DNA of 64,000 nt from Puccinia triticina (taxonomy: Eukaryota > Basidiomycota > Pucciniomycetes > Pucciniales > Pucciniaceae): NCBI RefSeq assembly GCF_026914185.1, contig NC_070567.1, forward strand, positions 124,001 to 188,000, written 5' to 3'. Position 1 is the stretch's first letter, and each line of letters opens with the position of its first letter. Shown here one piece after another: positions 46,376-57,193 of the stretch. The notes beneath the pieces were generated by a model that saw only the letters and a list, made by a program, of their open reading frames with translations, was not told where the DNA came from and ran no database searches. The position numbers and the translations under genes were made by a program.

Positions 46376-47247
46376 GTGACGCACGGCCCCTTGCCAACAG
46401 CCTTCAGCCGTTGGGCCCATGCCCGCGCTCCCAGCCAACAACCAGTCCCAGCCAACAACCAGTCCCACCCAGCCCCCCACCTCCACACCAGGGGAAGATT
46501 GGTCAGCTCGCGTCCCGCCCACCCAATCCCGAAGCGACGGATGAACAGCGGCGCAGGGGGTGAGCCACGGGAGGGAGGAGAAGAGCGGCGGGCCCGGCGG
46601 CTCTACCCCCTGCTCCAGACGCTTGCCTCGCTGGCCCTGCTGCTAGACCTGCATATCTTCTTCCTCGTCTCCATCGTTCCCACCCTCCTCCGCCACTACC
46701 CGGGCCTCGGACCCTCCCTCGTCGCCCTCTTTGCCTATCTCTGGCTTCTCGCCATCAGCTCCATGGACAAGACGGTCTCCTTGGACCCCGGCATCCAGCC
46801 CCGCGGCCTGGATTTGAACCCGGAGATGGTCTGGAAACCCGCGCCGATCGACCCCGCCGAGCCCATCATCCATCCCCATCCTCCCCCTGTCTCCCATGAA
46901 AATAATGCAAAGCCGCTCGAGTACAACCAGGTTGGCAAATGGTAGCTCCTCCCCCGCTGGATCAAGCTTCAAAACACCCGCCCCAACCACGCCTCCCACA
47001 ACATCTATAACCAGCAGCCCGTGCCACTTGACTTCCTCTCCGACAAGGAAGTCAGCTGTATCCAGTCCAAGTTGTGCACTACCTGCGAGTCCTACCGCCC
47101 CCCAAGATCTTCCCATTTTGGATGTGTGACTGCTGCATCGACGGTGGTCAGTCCCCTCCCTCACTCTTGCTCTTCTTCTGTCTATCTCTTAGCTGACAAT
47201 CTCTCTTCTTGGACATCCAGATCAACCATCATTGCAGTTACCTCAAT
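46376..47247 (+). pseudogene. Captured DHHC-type palmitoyltransferase fragment (ERF2-like)
   Basis: A frame to 46945 encodes two hydrophobic helices (around LLQTLASLALLLDLHIFFLV and LVALFAYLWLLAISS) followed by LDPGIQPRGLDLNPE, as in Erf2-type protein acyltransferases. After a break, 47005-47110 gives the Cys-rich start CTTCESYRPPRSSHF, with MCDCCIDG in the next frame. A short exon (47221-47247) gives INHHCSYLN, so the catalytic motif reads N-H-H-C where the family has D-H-H-C. Frameshifts, the missing C-terminal half and the changed motif make it a pseudogene. The family attaches palmitate to cysteines of membrane proteins. Confidence 0.75.
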
Positions 47248-48239
47248 GTAAGCCCTTTTCTATATCTCCAGAGGAAGCGTGGCTGAAGCTGAGTAGAGCT
47301 TGTTCCGATCCCAGGAGGACGTCGACTTTGCGATTTTCTCGATTGAGGAGATCCCTTCCCCGTTGAGACTGTTTGCAGAGAGCCACAATAACATCTTGAG
47401 CTTGAGTCCTTTAAACTCAGGTCTCATGTAAGTCAATCTTCCTCTGATTAGCCTTTTTGAGCTGTGATGACTGATAAGTTTTTATTGCCTTGGGCATCAG
47501 TCAACAGCCAAATACTATTCAGAGCGGGAAAATAATGTTCTCAGCTCACCTCATTTGGGAACAAGCATGACTCCCTTGCCTTCTCACCCGCTTTGTCAAC
47601 AATTCATCCAGCGAAAACGTAGGCTGGGCATCTGAGAGCTGCATCCTGGAAAGTACACAATCAATGCGCACGGTGAACATCAACGGATTCTTGCTGGAGA
47701 ACCTGATCTTGAGCCCGCTGGATGAAGCGAGTGAATGTCTTGATCTGGAGGATCTCACAACGGTCAAAGTCTTGCTTCTTGCGTTCCAATCGCAGCCTAT
47801 CACCTGATCTGGGGAGCTCACCAACGTGGTGCAGGGCGAGAAGATCCGGGTGTTCAACCACAAGATCTGCTTCCATTGAGTCGCTTTTTTACGCAAATTG
47901 AGTGGCGAGCGGGGCTGGCTTCCAAAGTGGGTCCTGGCGGAGAACTTGCAGATGATCCCTGACTGCAATCGCCGGGCTCGCACAGCAAGCTGGAAAGATA
48001 CTTGCTGCAGCAAACAAGTGTTCGCGTGGGTGGCAACAAGCCTACGGAGTCTTCGTCGGAGCTGAATGCAAATCGGAAAGCAGTCATCTTCAGCCGCTCA
48101 GCATCGAGCGCCAGTCCGCAGAAACAAGCGGTCACCAAGCCCGGCGGCCGCAGTCCCCCTCTATCTCACCCCAATTGAATGTGAGGTTACCCAGTAAATC
48201 ATATCTTTCTTGAATAAAATCCAACAAAAACAACAACAA

Positions 48240-48846
48240 CAACTGGGCCAATGGTCGCGTTGGAGGAGGCCTTTTCCAAGCAGAAGGGCTTGGCCTGGTG
48301 GGCCGTCTACCTCAATTAATTGCAGAACTTACGCAGGCTCCAGGCTGCGGACCTCGGCAAGCTCCGCATTTCCCTGTGCACCAAACCTCCCAAATGGTCC
48401 CGCGGGCTCTTTGGCTTTCGCAGCTATAATGCCCTTCTCAAGCGGCCAAAGGAACTCCTCAAGAGTGAGTCGAGGTCGTCCCTTTTTCTCCCCTCTGAGA
48501 ATACCCTCACTGATTGCTTATTCCTTTATTTTTTTTGTAGAGAGGAGCAATACATTGTCCAAGTCTTGCACAAGTTTCTCCAATGCTTGTCACCCCCATT
48601 ACTAACAGAGGTGAGTAATGCCCACACACACAGCTGAAAAGAGCAAGAGAAAGAGAAGCTGTACTCTGAGAAGGCGCTAGCCTTGCGGCTGCCGGACCTG
48701 TTCATCCAACTGATGTGGCTGCGGTATTTGGAGAAGCCAGGTGACTTGACGACGCGCCAGATGGTTTTGGAGATCATTCAGGGCTGTTTTGAGCTGGACA
48801 AGTATCTGGGCACGCGGCCGCTTGACGGGAGCTATGAGTCCACTTG
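48240..48846 (+). pseudogene. Captured gene fragment with intron, unidentified
   Basis: Coding-like pieces: a frame to 48464 (contains LRRLQAADLGKLRISLC and FGFRSYNALLKRPKELL), an intron-like 48465-48540 (GTGAGT...TTTGTAG), then EEQYIVQVLHKFLQCL. Further on, to the TGA at 48844-48846, comes LPDLFIQLMWLRYLEKPGDL. Stops occur at the upstream join. I do not recognise the protein. Retained introns indicate capture from DNA and not from an mRNA copy. 47300-48200 has further exon-like pieces that I could not place. Confidence 0.4.
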
Positions 48847-49121
48847 ATTTCATAAGTTCCCGGCAAATTGCGGTTAGGGTCCATAATGGGCCACATTGCT
48901 GCTTTTATCCCCATGTAGATCAGTGCTGAGGATTTAATTAACACTTGATTTGTCATGCACAGCTGGTTCATTGATTTGATCTTTTTTCTCACCAAAAATA
49001 TGTAATCTGCATGCAGATCATCATGATCTAAATTGCCCCTTTGAATATGTCACCTAATCAAAGAGTTCATTCTTTTGTTATAAGTTTTATCAATAGTGCT
49101 TTTCAAAGAGGTGCATTGGTC

Positions 49122-49597
49122 CAACAGTGGGCCGCTACGCTAAACTACGCTATTTTAGCCCTAACGTTTAGCGTAGCGGCAAAAAGTGCTGGCCTTTTTT
49201 GAATAGCGTTAGCGCGCTGTTAGCGCCGCTACGCTGCGCTAATTTTCAGCGGCGCTAACAGCACACCAACTTTTGTTTAGTGTTAGCGCTACACTACACC
49301 CGCTACGCTGCGCTACGTTGCGCTAAGCCGCTTTTAGCGGAAAAAATGCCTTTTTTGCCTCAAAAAGCGCTGTAGCGCAGCGTAGCAAACGCTCTTTTGC
49401 GCCCTGCGTGCTTAGCGTTAGCGCCATTGCGCGAATCTGCGCTAACGCTACACTAAAAGCTAAAATAGCTTTGCACCCTGTGCGCGTAGCGTTAGCGCAG
49501 ATGCGCGCGATTGCGCTAACACTACACTAAAAAATAGCGCATTTGCGCTGCGCTACGCTACGCTAACAGCTATCGTAGCGTAGCTGACCCACTGTTG
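49122..49597. mobile_element. hAT-like MITE made of GCTACGCTA/TTAGCG repeats
   Basis: Terminal inverted repeats start (C)AACAGTGGG...GCTACGCT. ATTGGTC(C) is duplicated on each side (49115-49122, 49598-49605), matching the 7-8 bp target duplication of hAT elements. The interior is almost wholly built of short inverted strings such as AGCGTAGCG and CGCTAACGCTA, so the whole 476 bp can fold on itself. Lies 107 bp from the 3' end of Helitron-1. Confidence 0.75.
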
Positions 49598-49687
49598 ATT
49601 GGTCCTAATTATAGTTCAACAATGTGATGAAAATGGCATAGGAAATATTTACTTGATCTGTGGAAAGGGTGAGGCACTGAGCCCGCA

Positions 49688-49700
49688 GCGGCGCAGCCGC
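49688..49700 (+). other. Helitron-1 3'-terminal hairpin
   Basis: GCGGC-GCA-GCCGC, eight bases before the CTAG end. Known to act as the replication terminator of Helitrons. Confidence 0.8.
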
Positions 49701-49712
49701 TTTAGCCTCTAG

Positions 49713-51961
49713 TTAATACTAAATCTCATATTTTGAAGCTGGGTACTTTATGCTTTTTGTCCCATTTCTCTTTGCTGTATTCAAATGCATTCTCCATGCT
49801 TTGTTGGGCGTGTTTTCTGGCTTTGTCCAGCATATTTTTGAAGCTTGCTGCTGTGGGATGTACTTCTACCAAGTCCTTTTTCAGGCTGTCTTGTGGTAGT
49901 CTGGGGTTCCATCCTTTTTCTAAAATAGCTAGTGTTTTCCCTGTTGATGCATGGGTTGATGTCCTATAGGCTAGCTCTAGGGCTGGTAATAATGTGACCC
50001 AGTCATGAGTGAATCCATCAGAATCTTTAAACTCTAATCCATATGCACAGAATCTTCTTAGCATATCTTCTAAAGTCTGAATCATTCTCTCTGCTAGCCC
50101 ATCTGTTTGTGGATGGGTTTAGTGCCAAATAGGCGGTACAGGCCTCTCCATAGATCTGATGTGAATTTGGGATCCCTGTCACTGATAATGTTTTTGAATA
50201 AACCTGTCCATGAAATCACTTGTTGCCAAATCATTATGGCTGTGTCCATAGCTGTATCCTCTTTGTGACATGGTAGAAATATAGGTATTTTGCTAAATCT
50301 GTCTACAATGACTAGACATGCATTATAATTCTTCTTTCCTCCAGGTGGTAGTCCTGTAACCCAGTCCATGTTAACTGTTTCCCATGTTCTAGTGGGTTCT
50401 TCTATTTTTATCATGTGGCCAAACCTTTTCCCTGTTGCTTTGTTTGCTCTCTGGCATCTCTCACATGTGGTGCAGTATGTTTCTACATCTTGCTGCCATG
50501 TTGGCCACCATGCTAGGTTTCTTACTCTGTCTTCTGTTCTGTCTGAAGATAGATGGCCAGATGATGTACTGTCATGGCATTCATGTAGTAATGTATTAAT
50601 CAATACTCTATCCATTACTGTCAGTACACATGTGTGTTTGGATCTGTGGTATATGATTCCGTCAAATAGGTGAAATCTTCCTTCTTGGTATGATTTCTTC
50701 CATGCTGTGTCTAGTGCTGCAATCAGGTCATCATCCTTTGAATCTGTTTTGGATAAGATTTGTACTAACAATGTGTAGTTCTTGTCTTGTTTATAGCTAT
50801 TTCTGATTTCTTCAAAGAATTCATCTTCTAGTTCAGTAATGCTGATTCCCATAATTGGTAATTCTTCTGGGTCTTCAGGTGCCCAGGCTGGATTATCTGG
50901 TGTATTTGGTAAGGACCACCTAGATAGTCCATCTGCATTTTTATGCAATCTCCCTTCTTTATGGATTATTGCCATGTTACCTCTATATACTTGAATGGAT
51001 ATTTGCCATCTAAGCATATGTCTGTTAGAGGTTTTCATGTTAATGAGTGATTTTAGTGCAATACAGTCTGTGATTACATCAAACACACTTCCATCTAAAT
51101 AATAGTGTAGTTTCTCTAGGGCCCAGACTAAACATAGGCATTCTAGTTGACTTGCTTCATAGCGTGCTTCACTTTTCTTGCTGCAAAAAAAACTGTTTCA
51201 ACTGTGAGCAGTTGACATGCGGTAACTCTGAGGAAGCTTGTGGTGTTACACCAGCCTTACCCAAGGTTTGACTCAACCAAAGCGTCAATGCACAGTCACT
51301 GTGCACCTTGCACAGTGACTGTGCCAACCAAGGCACTTGTGCATTCAGGTGGAGTTACAATGGTAGCTTGGCTTGAGTATCCTGCATGTCAACTGCAAGC
51401 AGTTGACCAAGTTTTTTTTGCAGTGTTGAGTTGTCTAGATATGAAACAAATGGGACCTTCTACAGGTTTATCATTGATGATTTGTAATTGATGGAGGGCT
51501 GCTCCTAGTCCTTCCATTGAGGCATCAACATATAACACAAAAGGTTTCTTGAAATCTGGCATTAATAATAGAGGTGCTCTAGTCAGATGTTCTCTTATTT
51601 TATTAAATGCCATGTGTCTTTCTGTGGTCATTTCAAAGGCAGTATCATTGGAAGCTATCTCATACAAGCTTCTGGCTATAGCTGCATAGCCCTCTAGGTG
51701 TTGTCTGTAGTAGCTGGCAAACCCAAGAAAGCTTTGCATTTCTTTTTTGTTTGTTGGTGCTGGTTTCTGTAACACTGCTGCTACTTTATTCTGGTCTATG
51801 CATAATGCTAGTCCTGAAACTACATGTCCTAGTGCTTTAATTTCTGCAAATCCAAATGCACATTTCTTTAATGAAATTTTCATGTTGACATTAATTATTT
51901 TTGTTAGAACTAGTTCTATTCTACTCATATGGTCTCCCCATGTTTCAGAGCATATAATGAT
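49713..51961 (-). pseudogene. Gypsy-C RT end, RNase H and integrase
   Basis: Read from 51961: IICSETWGDHM (end of the RT palm), FGFAEIKALGHVVS, FLGFASYYR, RNase H (FVLYVDASMEGLGAAL). A MITE interrupts at 51423-51181, then RNase H resumes (51180-51087 and on). Integrase zinc finger ([21 protein letters not shown]) and core ([27 protein letters not shown]) follow to 50094. At about 50115 a short deletion and frame change remove the residues before QTDG-like sequence. The frame then continues (AERMIQTLEDML) to the TGA at 49726-49728. Not functional. Confidence 0.85.
51181..51423. mobile_element. 243-bp MITE in Gypsy-C RNase H
   Basis: Inverted ends CTGCAAAAAAAACT and AGTTTTTTTTGCAG continue into GAGCAGTTGACATGC-like arms, with a central CACAGTCACTGTGCA/TGCACAGTGACTGTG palindrome. 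It splits the RNase H frame of Gypsy-C. The target duplication is unclear. Confidence 0.75.
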
Positions 51962-52307
51962 GGCCCTGTTTGGCACCAATATAATTATAGGTGATATGAT
52001 TGCTGATTAATTCAATAAAAAATAGAAAATTCAACATAAAGCCTCCAAATTTCTTTTGTGGGCAAACTACAGTGCTGGTCTCTTCAACTTTGAAATCAGA
52101 TTCAACTGATTCAGCCATCTTCAGCACCATAATACCATTATATCACTTTTGACCAATATGAAGTGATATAATGGTATTATGGTGCTGAAGATGGCTGAAT
52201 CAGTTGAATCTGATTTCAAAGTTGAAGAGACCAGCACTGTAGTTTGCCCACAAAAGAAATTTGGAGGCTTTATGTTGAATTTTCTATTTTTTATTGAATT
52301 AACCGGT

Positions 52308-53019
52308 ATGGAGCTCCGTCCGGTGCTAGGCCGGCGGCAGCGCTGGGAGGGGAAAAGGTGCTCTGGGAGCTGCCCTCACGGATGGTCCGGAAAAGAGTCG
52401 TAGGGGATTCGGGGTGATAGCTTTGGTGGAGTGGTTTTGAGATTTCGCCGGGGCTTGGATCCTCGGCGGCGGTTTGGGTTTGTTGGGAAGGTGGATTCTG
52501 GAAGGGACTCTGGGAATTCTTGATGGGACTCTTGACTCTTGGGACTCGGAAAAGATTCTTGCTTTGATAACTCCTGACTTGGATCAGAACAGGTGCTATG
52601 GCCTCCTATCCTCCAAGTTCGCCGGGAACTTGGATTCCTGGAGGCCTGTCACAAGCATGTCATCATCTCCTCGCGCGCCGTGCGCGCGCACACACCAAAG
52701 ACAACAGAAAAGAAGAAAAGAAACACAACACAAAAATGAAGCAGAGGGCAGAAAAAAATGAGAGACATGATAAATGGAAGAGTGAGAGAAGAAAAACAAT
52801 CCAGAAATAAGAAACAGATAATCTGTGTTAGGACCAAGAAATGTGAAGATAAGTGAGTGAGAGGGGGGGGAAGAGTTGGGAGTGAAAATAAAGAGAGTGG
52901 GACAGGGGTAAGAAAGAGAATCCAGAAGAAACTGAGGGAATCTTGAGGGTTGGGCCTTGAAGCTTGAGTCTTGATCTTGAGGATTGAAAATGAACTTGAC
53001 CACCATTTTGACCACCACA
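52308..53019 (-). repeat. Gypsy-B 3' LTR (712 bp)
   Basis: ATGGAGCTCCGTCC...TTGACCACCACA on plus. Almost identical to 59798-60509. Confidence 0.95.
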
Positions 53020-53104
53020 TCACCCCACCATTTACAGTCTGTCCCTAGACTGCTCCGTTCCTCGCCGTAGACTGAAAGAAGAAAAGCAAACGGGTCCCAC
53101 GCAT

Positions 53105-53192
53105 GGCTCACAGGAGTGGCTAAAGTAATGCTTACGACTAATGGTAGTAGAACCCAAGGTGCATACTAAGGAGGGGGACTTACTTCTGGTCA
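53105..53192 (-). repeat. Gypsy-B internal repeat, copy 4 (end of pol)
   Basis: On minus: AGAAGTAAGTCCCCC, TGCACCTTGGG, GCCACTCCTGTGAGCC. It overlaps the Pol stop codon region. Confidence 0.6.
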
Positions 53193-56100
53193 GTAATGCC
53201 CCCGCGCGGAAAGTACCGCTTGACCTGATCCGCCGCGAACCGGCGCTTGAGTTCCGTTCCATCAAGCTCCGAAAGGACATAAGAGCCGCCCTCGATCTGC
53301 TTGACGATCCGATAGGGCCCGTTCCATTTATGGGCAAAGAGCTGGCCCCACTGGACCTCCAACGACCGATTGTAAGCGAGGACTAGCGTTCCGGGAAGGA
53401 GAGAACCACGCAGCCGATCCGAGTTCCGATCTTGCCAGTACCTGATAGCTTCGGCCCGAGACTTCATCATTCGGTCATAAGCAACTCTCCGGGAATCTTC
53501 ACTGCGCTCGAGTTGCTTCGACCGCGCCACTAGCAGGTCGGAGGTATCGCGCACCTCCTCCCAGTCCACTCCAAGGAAAGACTCGACGTCCAGATCAATG
53601 GGAAGGGCGGCGCGCTGTCCAAACACCAGCTCATACGGGGAGTAACCCGTTGTGCGCTTGGTAGAGATGCGATCCGCGAACAGCACCAACGGTAAGAACT
53701 TTCGACAGTTCTTGCCAGACTCTCCCGCCAACTTGACTAGGGCTGCCTTGAGAGGCGCGTGCCCTCGCTCGACCATGCCCTGCGCTTCGGGATAATACGG
53801 CGTTGAGACTCGGTGCTGGCCCGGCAAAGACCGGAGCATATCCGCCAGCGCCCCACCAAATTCTGACCCCCCATCTGTTGAGTATGAGCGCGCCAGACCA
53901 TATCGCATGGTCCAGTGGTCTTGCAGGAACGCGGCGACAGCTTCGGAGGTGATGTTGTTGAGGAACTTAGCTTCCACCCAGCCCGAAAAATCGTCACGTG
54001 CGACGATAAGATACTTCGCACCGCTCGCTTTGATGTGTACAACGTCCAAGGAGACCCGACCAAACAATGTATCCTCGCCCGTGGGGTAGCGCATTTCCAT
54101 CGGCCGCCGCAAATCTCTCTTCTGGCAGGCTTCGCAGCTTCGGCACCAAGACTGTACCGCTTTCTTTAGTGACGGCCACCAAAAACGTTCGGCCACCCGT
54201 CGATAAGTCTCCGCCGTACCACGGTGACCTAGGTCTTCGTGTAGGCGCTGAAGAATCTCATGCTGCTTCCTGGGGATGGTGACGACAATCCTCGGGAGAG
54301 GGCTACCCCGCCTCATAAGTCGGCCTGCTTGAACAAAGAAATCCGTAGCCTTCCTTCGCAGAGCCTGAAACGCCGCTGAGTCCATCCCAAAGGGCCGCGC
54401 GAGCGTCATGAGATAACGTTCCAAATCCCTCCAGAAACCTTCCTGATAGCCAGTGTACTCCAGATCCGTGTGCGTCGAAAAAACTGACAACGGCCTAATG
54501 GCAGGAGCCTCCTCGTCAAATTCAGATACTGGCGGATCGGATTCTTCGTCTCCTTGAGGCCGCCGCGAAAGCCCGTCCGGCATCGTAAAGGATTTGCCCG
54601 ACCGATGAGTGATATCAAACGAAAATAACTGTATGAAAGCCACCCAACGCGTCATTGGCGCATTAGGGAGGCTTGGAGCATTAATCATCTGAACTAGAGA
54701 TTGTGCGTCGACGAGAAGCTCGAAGTGCTGTCCCCATAAGACCGTCTGCAGCTTTTTGAGAATTCTTGCGACGCCGCATAGCTCAAGCTTCGGCTGTGAG
54801 TACCGGGACTCGACTTCGGAAAAAAACAGGGATTCATAGAGCGCGGGCCTGTCGAGCCCATTGGCATCGGCTTGAGTGAGAACGGCGCCAGCGGCGTGAA
54901 AACTCAAATCGACCGCAAGCTTGAGAAGTCCGGCATCTGGGCCGTAATCCACCTTGGTTAGAACGATGTCGCGCCCCACAAGGGACTTCAGCTGTTCGAA
55001 AGCTTTCTCGCAATCCTCGGTCCAGAGAAATTCCGCGTCCTTGCGCGTCAGCCGCCGAAGGGGAACGCAGATCTGCGACAGAGACGGAATGAATATCCGC
55101 ACGTACACGACCACTCCAAGGAACCCGCGGACTTCGGTGGCGTCCAGAGGTGTTGGCCAGCTCAAGATCTTATTGATTTTGTTTTTCGCCATCCGCCGAC
55201 CTTCCTTGCACACGACGTGGCCAACGATCTCCAGAGCCGGCACGCAAGCCGCTAGTTTCGTAGCGGACACCGTCAACCCCGCCTCCTCGATCCGAAAGAG
55301 CACCCGTTCCAGGGTAGTGGCGTATTCCCACACAAACCGCCGTACTCCAGGATGCCACGGCAGAACTTCATCGTCGTAATCTGAAACTGGGCCCTTGATG
55401 CCCCCATCATCGATGAATACCCCGGCGTGGTCCGGAATCTCCTCCTGCAGGACCCACATCATCTGCGCTTGATAGACGGCGACAGAGTTGGTGGCGCCCT
55501 GCGGGAGGCGCGTCAGTTGGAACCGGCCCAGAGGCGTATCAAAAGTCGTCAAAGGGCGTGAGATTGGATCAAGGGCACGCTCATCGTAGCCACCCAAGAT
55601 ATCCCCAAGCCCGTAGCAGACCCGACCTGAGAAGGACTCGACAAAATCTTCGGTAGCCGGGGGAACTCCGGCGTCCTTCACGGTAACTTTGTTCAGAGGT
55701 TGAAGATCATGGACGATCCTGAGCTTCCCGTTTGATTTGAGGACGCAGAACACCGGGCTCGAATACGACGAGGTGGATTGCTCGTACAACCCGGTGCGGA
55801 CTCGCTCTCGAAGGATCCTGGTGTACTCGTCTAGCTTAGCGGCAGGTATAGGGATACGCTTTTTCTGCCAGGGTTCGTGTTTGATGACCGGGATTATGTA
55901 AGGGAGGCCATACGAATCCTTCAGCAGTCCGCGCTCAGACTCGTCAAAGGCGATGGACTGGTTACGCTCGGCTAGCACATTCTTGATGAGATTCAATTCG
56001 TCCGGCCAAAGCCAGCCGTCTGGACCGAAATTTACCACCTGAAGCCGTTCCTCAGTGACGCGGCCTTTGGGGTGAAATGAGCCCGCCAAAGAGCGGGGCA

Positions 56101-57193
56101 AGGGCCGATAGGGATCGCGGGAAAGGGGGGGTTGGCGGAGGGGGAGATTCAGTCCCTGTGGCATCGGCTGATTGACGGGTTTGATCTTCCTCGAGACTGG
56201 CTTGTACTTGGCGGCAAAGACCACGTGCTCGCCCGCTTTCCAAGCATCCAACAACACCTTTTGAGACTGACTGCCGAGACCATGCTGGAGCAACGCCCAC
56301 GTCCGAAGCTCTGAGAAACCCTCGAAAGGAACCTTGTCTGCGTAAGAAAACCCGGACGGCGGAGAACGGCTCACGAAAGTGGCACGAGGTAGAGCTTCGA
56401 CAACGTTTGGAGCATCACGCCCGGAGGTGCATAATCGGAGAGAACTTACTTCTAGTCTCCGATTCCTCCACGGTACACCTTGTTCCTCCACACTCATCCG
56501 AATTTCCATACTTGAAGCGAGTAGTTTCACCTCATTGCGGAGGATCTTTAGTTTATCCTCGTCGCGGAGGCTCGGAAGTTTAGCCTCATTGCGGAGGGTC
56601 ATTGCAGACAGGCCTAGTTTAACCTCGTCGCAGAGGGCCACAAAGGACGAAACTAGTTTATTCTCATCGCGGAGACGAGAACCGGAAGATAGTTTAGTCT
56701 CGTTTTGGAGACGAGGGTGATACGCGGACGGAATGCCTAACGCGGGGAAAGAGCGGAGTTCCAAAGAGTCGCTCACGAGTGTGGCACGAGGTGATGTTTT
56801 CGAAGATGCGGTAGTATCTACCCGGAGGTGCATACAGGGAAGGGGACTTACTTTTGGGCAATGTGCCCCCACGGGAAAACCCTGCTGATCGACCTCCCTC
56901 GCGCTAGAATTGCGGGCCTGCCGAACTCGCTTTGAGGGGTCGAGAGAGAAAGCTTCAGAGAGACGATGAGACGGAGACTGAAAACCATAAGGTCGACTAG
57001 TTTTGATATTTTTTCGGTTTTCTTGATGTTTTTGGATTTTGATAATTTTCTGAGCCGGAACTGAACTTGATGAAAGGAACTGAGATGACGATGAATATTT
57101 GGAAATTGGAGCCTCCGCGGAGGGAGTCGATCCTTTGGTCAGAACTTGAGGCTCCTGATTAGAACTGCCAATCGCCGAATCAACTCCCATCAT
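53180..57193 (-). CDS. Gypsy-B Pol protein (1337 aa): RT, RNase H, integrase
   Basis: Order: a Lys/Arg/Ser-rich N-terminal part of about 350 residues with short tandem repeats (LRNEAKL, LRDEDKL, LRNEVKL); RT with VHDLQPLNKVT and catalytic FIDDGGI; a connection with GHVVCKEGRRM and RGFLGVVVYVRIF; RNase H starting KLAVDLSFHAAGAVL; integrase zinc finger (HEDLGHRGTAETY, CRSCEACQKRD) and core with DVVHIKASG, STDGGSEF and YYPEAQGMVERGH. No frameshift or stop over 4 kb. The start ATG (57193) overlaps the Gag stop, suggesting coupled re-initiation. Confidence 0.9.
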   Translation of the reverse strand: MMGVDSAIGSSNQEPQVLTKGSTPSAEAPISKYSSSSQFLSSSSVPAQKIIKIQKHQENRKNIKTSRPYGFQSPSHRLSEAFSLDPSKRVRQARNSSAREVDQQGFPVGAHCPKVSPLPCMHLRVDTTASSKTSPRATLVSDSLELRSFPALGIPSAYHPRLQNETKLSSGSRLRDENKLVSSFVALCDEVKLGLSAMTLRNEAKLPSLRDEDKLKILRNEVKLLASSMEIRMSVEEQGVPWRNRRLEVSSLRLCTSGRDAPNVVEALPRATFVSRSPPSGFSYADKVPFEGFSELRTWALLQHGLGSQSQKVLLDAWKAGEHVVFAAKYKPVSRKIKPVNQPMPQGLNLPLRQPPLSRDPYRPLPRSLAGSFHPKGRVTEERLQVVNFGPDGWLWPDELNLIKNVLAERNQSIAFDESERGLLKDSYGLPYIIPVIKHEPWQKKRIPIPAAKLDEYTRILRERVRTGLYEQSTSSYSSPVFCVLKSNGKLRIVHDLQPLNKVTVKDAGVPPATEDFVESFSGRVCYGLGDILGGYDERALDPISRPLTTFDTPLGRFQLTRLPQGATNSVAVYQAQMMWVLQEEIPDHAGVFIDDGGIKGPVSDYDDEVLPWHPGVRRFVWEYATTLERVLFRIEEAGLTVSATKLAACVPALEIVGHVVCKEGRRMAKNKINKILSWPTPLDATEVRGFLGVVVYVRIFIPSLSQICVPLRRLTRKDAEFLWTEDCEKAFEQLKSLVGRDIVLTKVDYGPDAGLLKLAVDLSFHAAGAVLTQADANGLDRPALYESLFFSEVESRYSQPKLELCGVARILKKLQTVLWGQHFELLVDAQSLVQMINAPSLPNAPMTRWVAFIQLFSFDITHRSGKSFTMPDGLSRRPQGDEESDPPVSEFDEEAPAIRPLSVFSTHTDLEYTGYQEGFWRDLERYLMTLARPFGMDSAAFQALRRKATDFFVQAGRLMRRGSPLPRIVVTIPRKQHEILQRLHEDLGHRGTAETYRRVAERFWWPSLKKAVQSWCRSCEACQKRDLRRPMEMRYPTGEDTLFGRVSLDVVHIKASGAKYLIVARDDFSGWVEAKFLNNITSEAVAAFLQDHWTMRYGLARSYSTDGGSEFGGALADMLRSLPGQHRVSTPYYPEAQGMVERGHAPLKAALVKLAGESGKNCRKFLPLVLFADRISTKRTTGYSPYELVFGQRAALPIDLDVESFLGVDWEEVRDTSDLLVARSKQLERSEDSRRVAYDRMMKSRAEAIRYWQDRNSDRLRGSLLPGTLVLAYNRSLEVQWGQLFAHKWNGPYRIVKQIEGGSYVLSELDGTELKRRFAADQVKRYFPRGGITDQK
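56360..56455 (-). repeat. Gypsy-B internal repeat, copy 3 (inside pol)
   Basis: On minus: AGAAGTAAGTTCTC, TGCACCTCCGGG, GTGCCACTTTCGTGAGCCG. Also in the Pol frame, about 390 bp from copy 2. Confidence 0.6.
56750..56850 (-). repeat. Gypsy-B internal repeat, copy 2 (inside pol)
   Basis: On minus: AAAAGTAAGTCCCC, TGCACCTCCGGG, GTGCCACACTCGTGAGC. Lies inside the Pol frame, before the RT domain. Confidence 0.6.

Larger units (their letters stand above)
45542..49712 (+). mobile_element. Helitron-1: non-autonomous Helitron carrying host-gene fragments
   Basis: The 5' end is TCCAAGTATATTAAAGCC. The 3' end is CTAG (49709-49712), eight bases after the hairpin GCGGC-GCA-GCCGC (49688-49700). It is inserted between A (45541) and T (49713). 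Joining the flanks restores the Gypsy-C frame exactly across GDLVLISTT, apart from one substitution. Contents: a DHHC palmitoyltransferase fragment, at least one more gene fragment with introns, and a hAT-like MITE. No Rep/helicase gene. Confidence 0.9.

Noticed and set aside
48611..48633. Second intron in the captured gene fragment (GTGAGT...CACAG)
   Set aside because: Only 23 nt, too short for a normal spliceosomal intron; more likely decay or a deletion.
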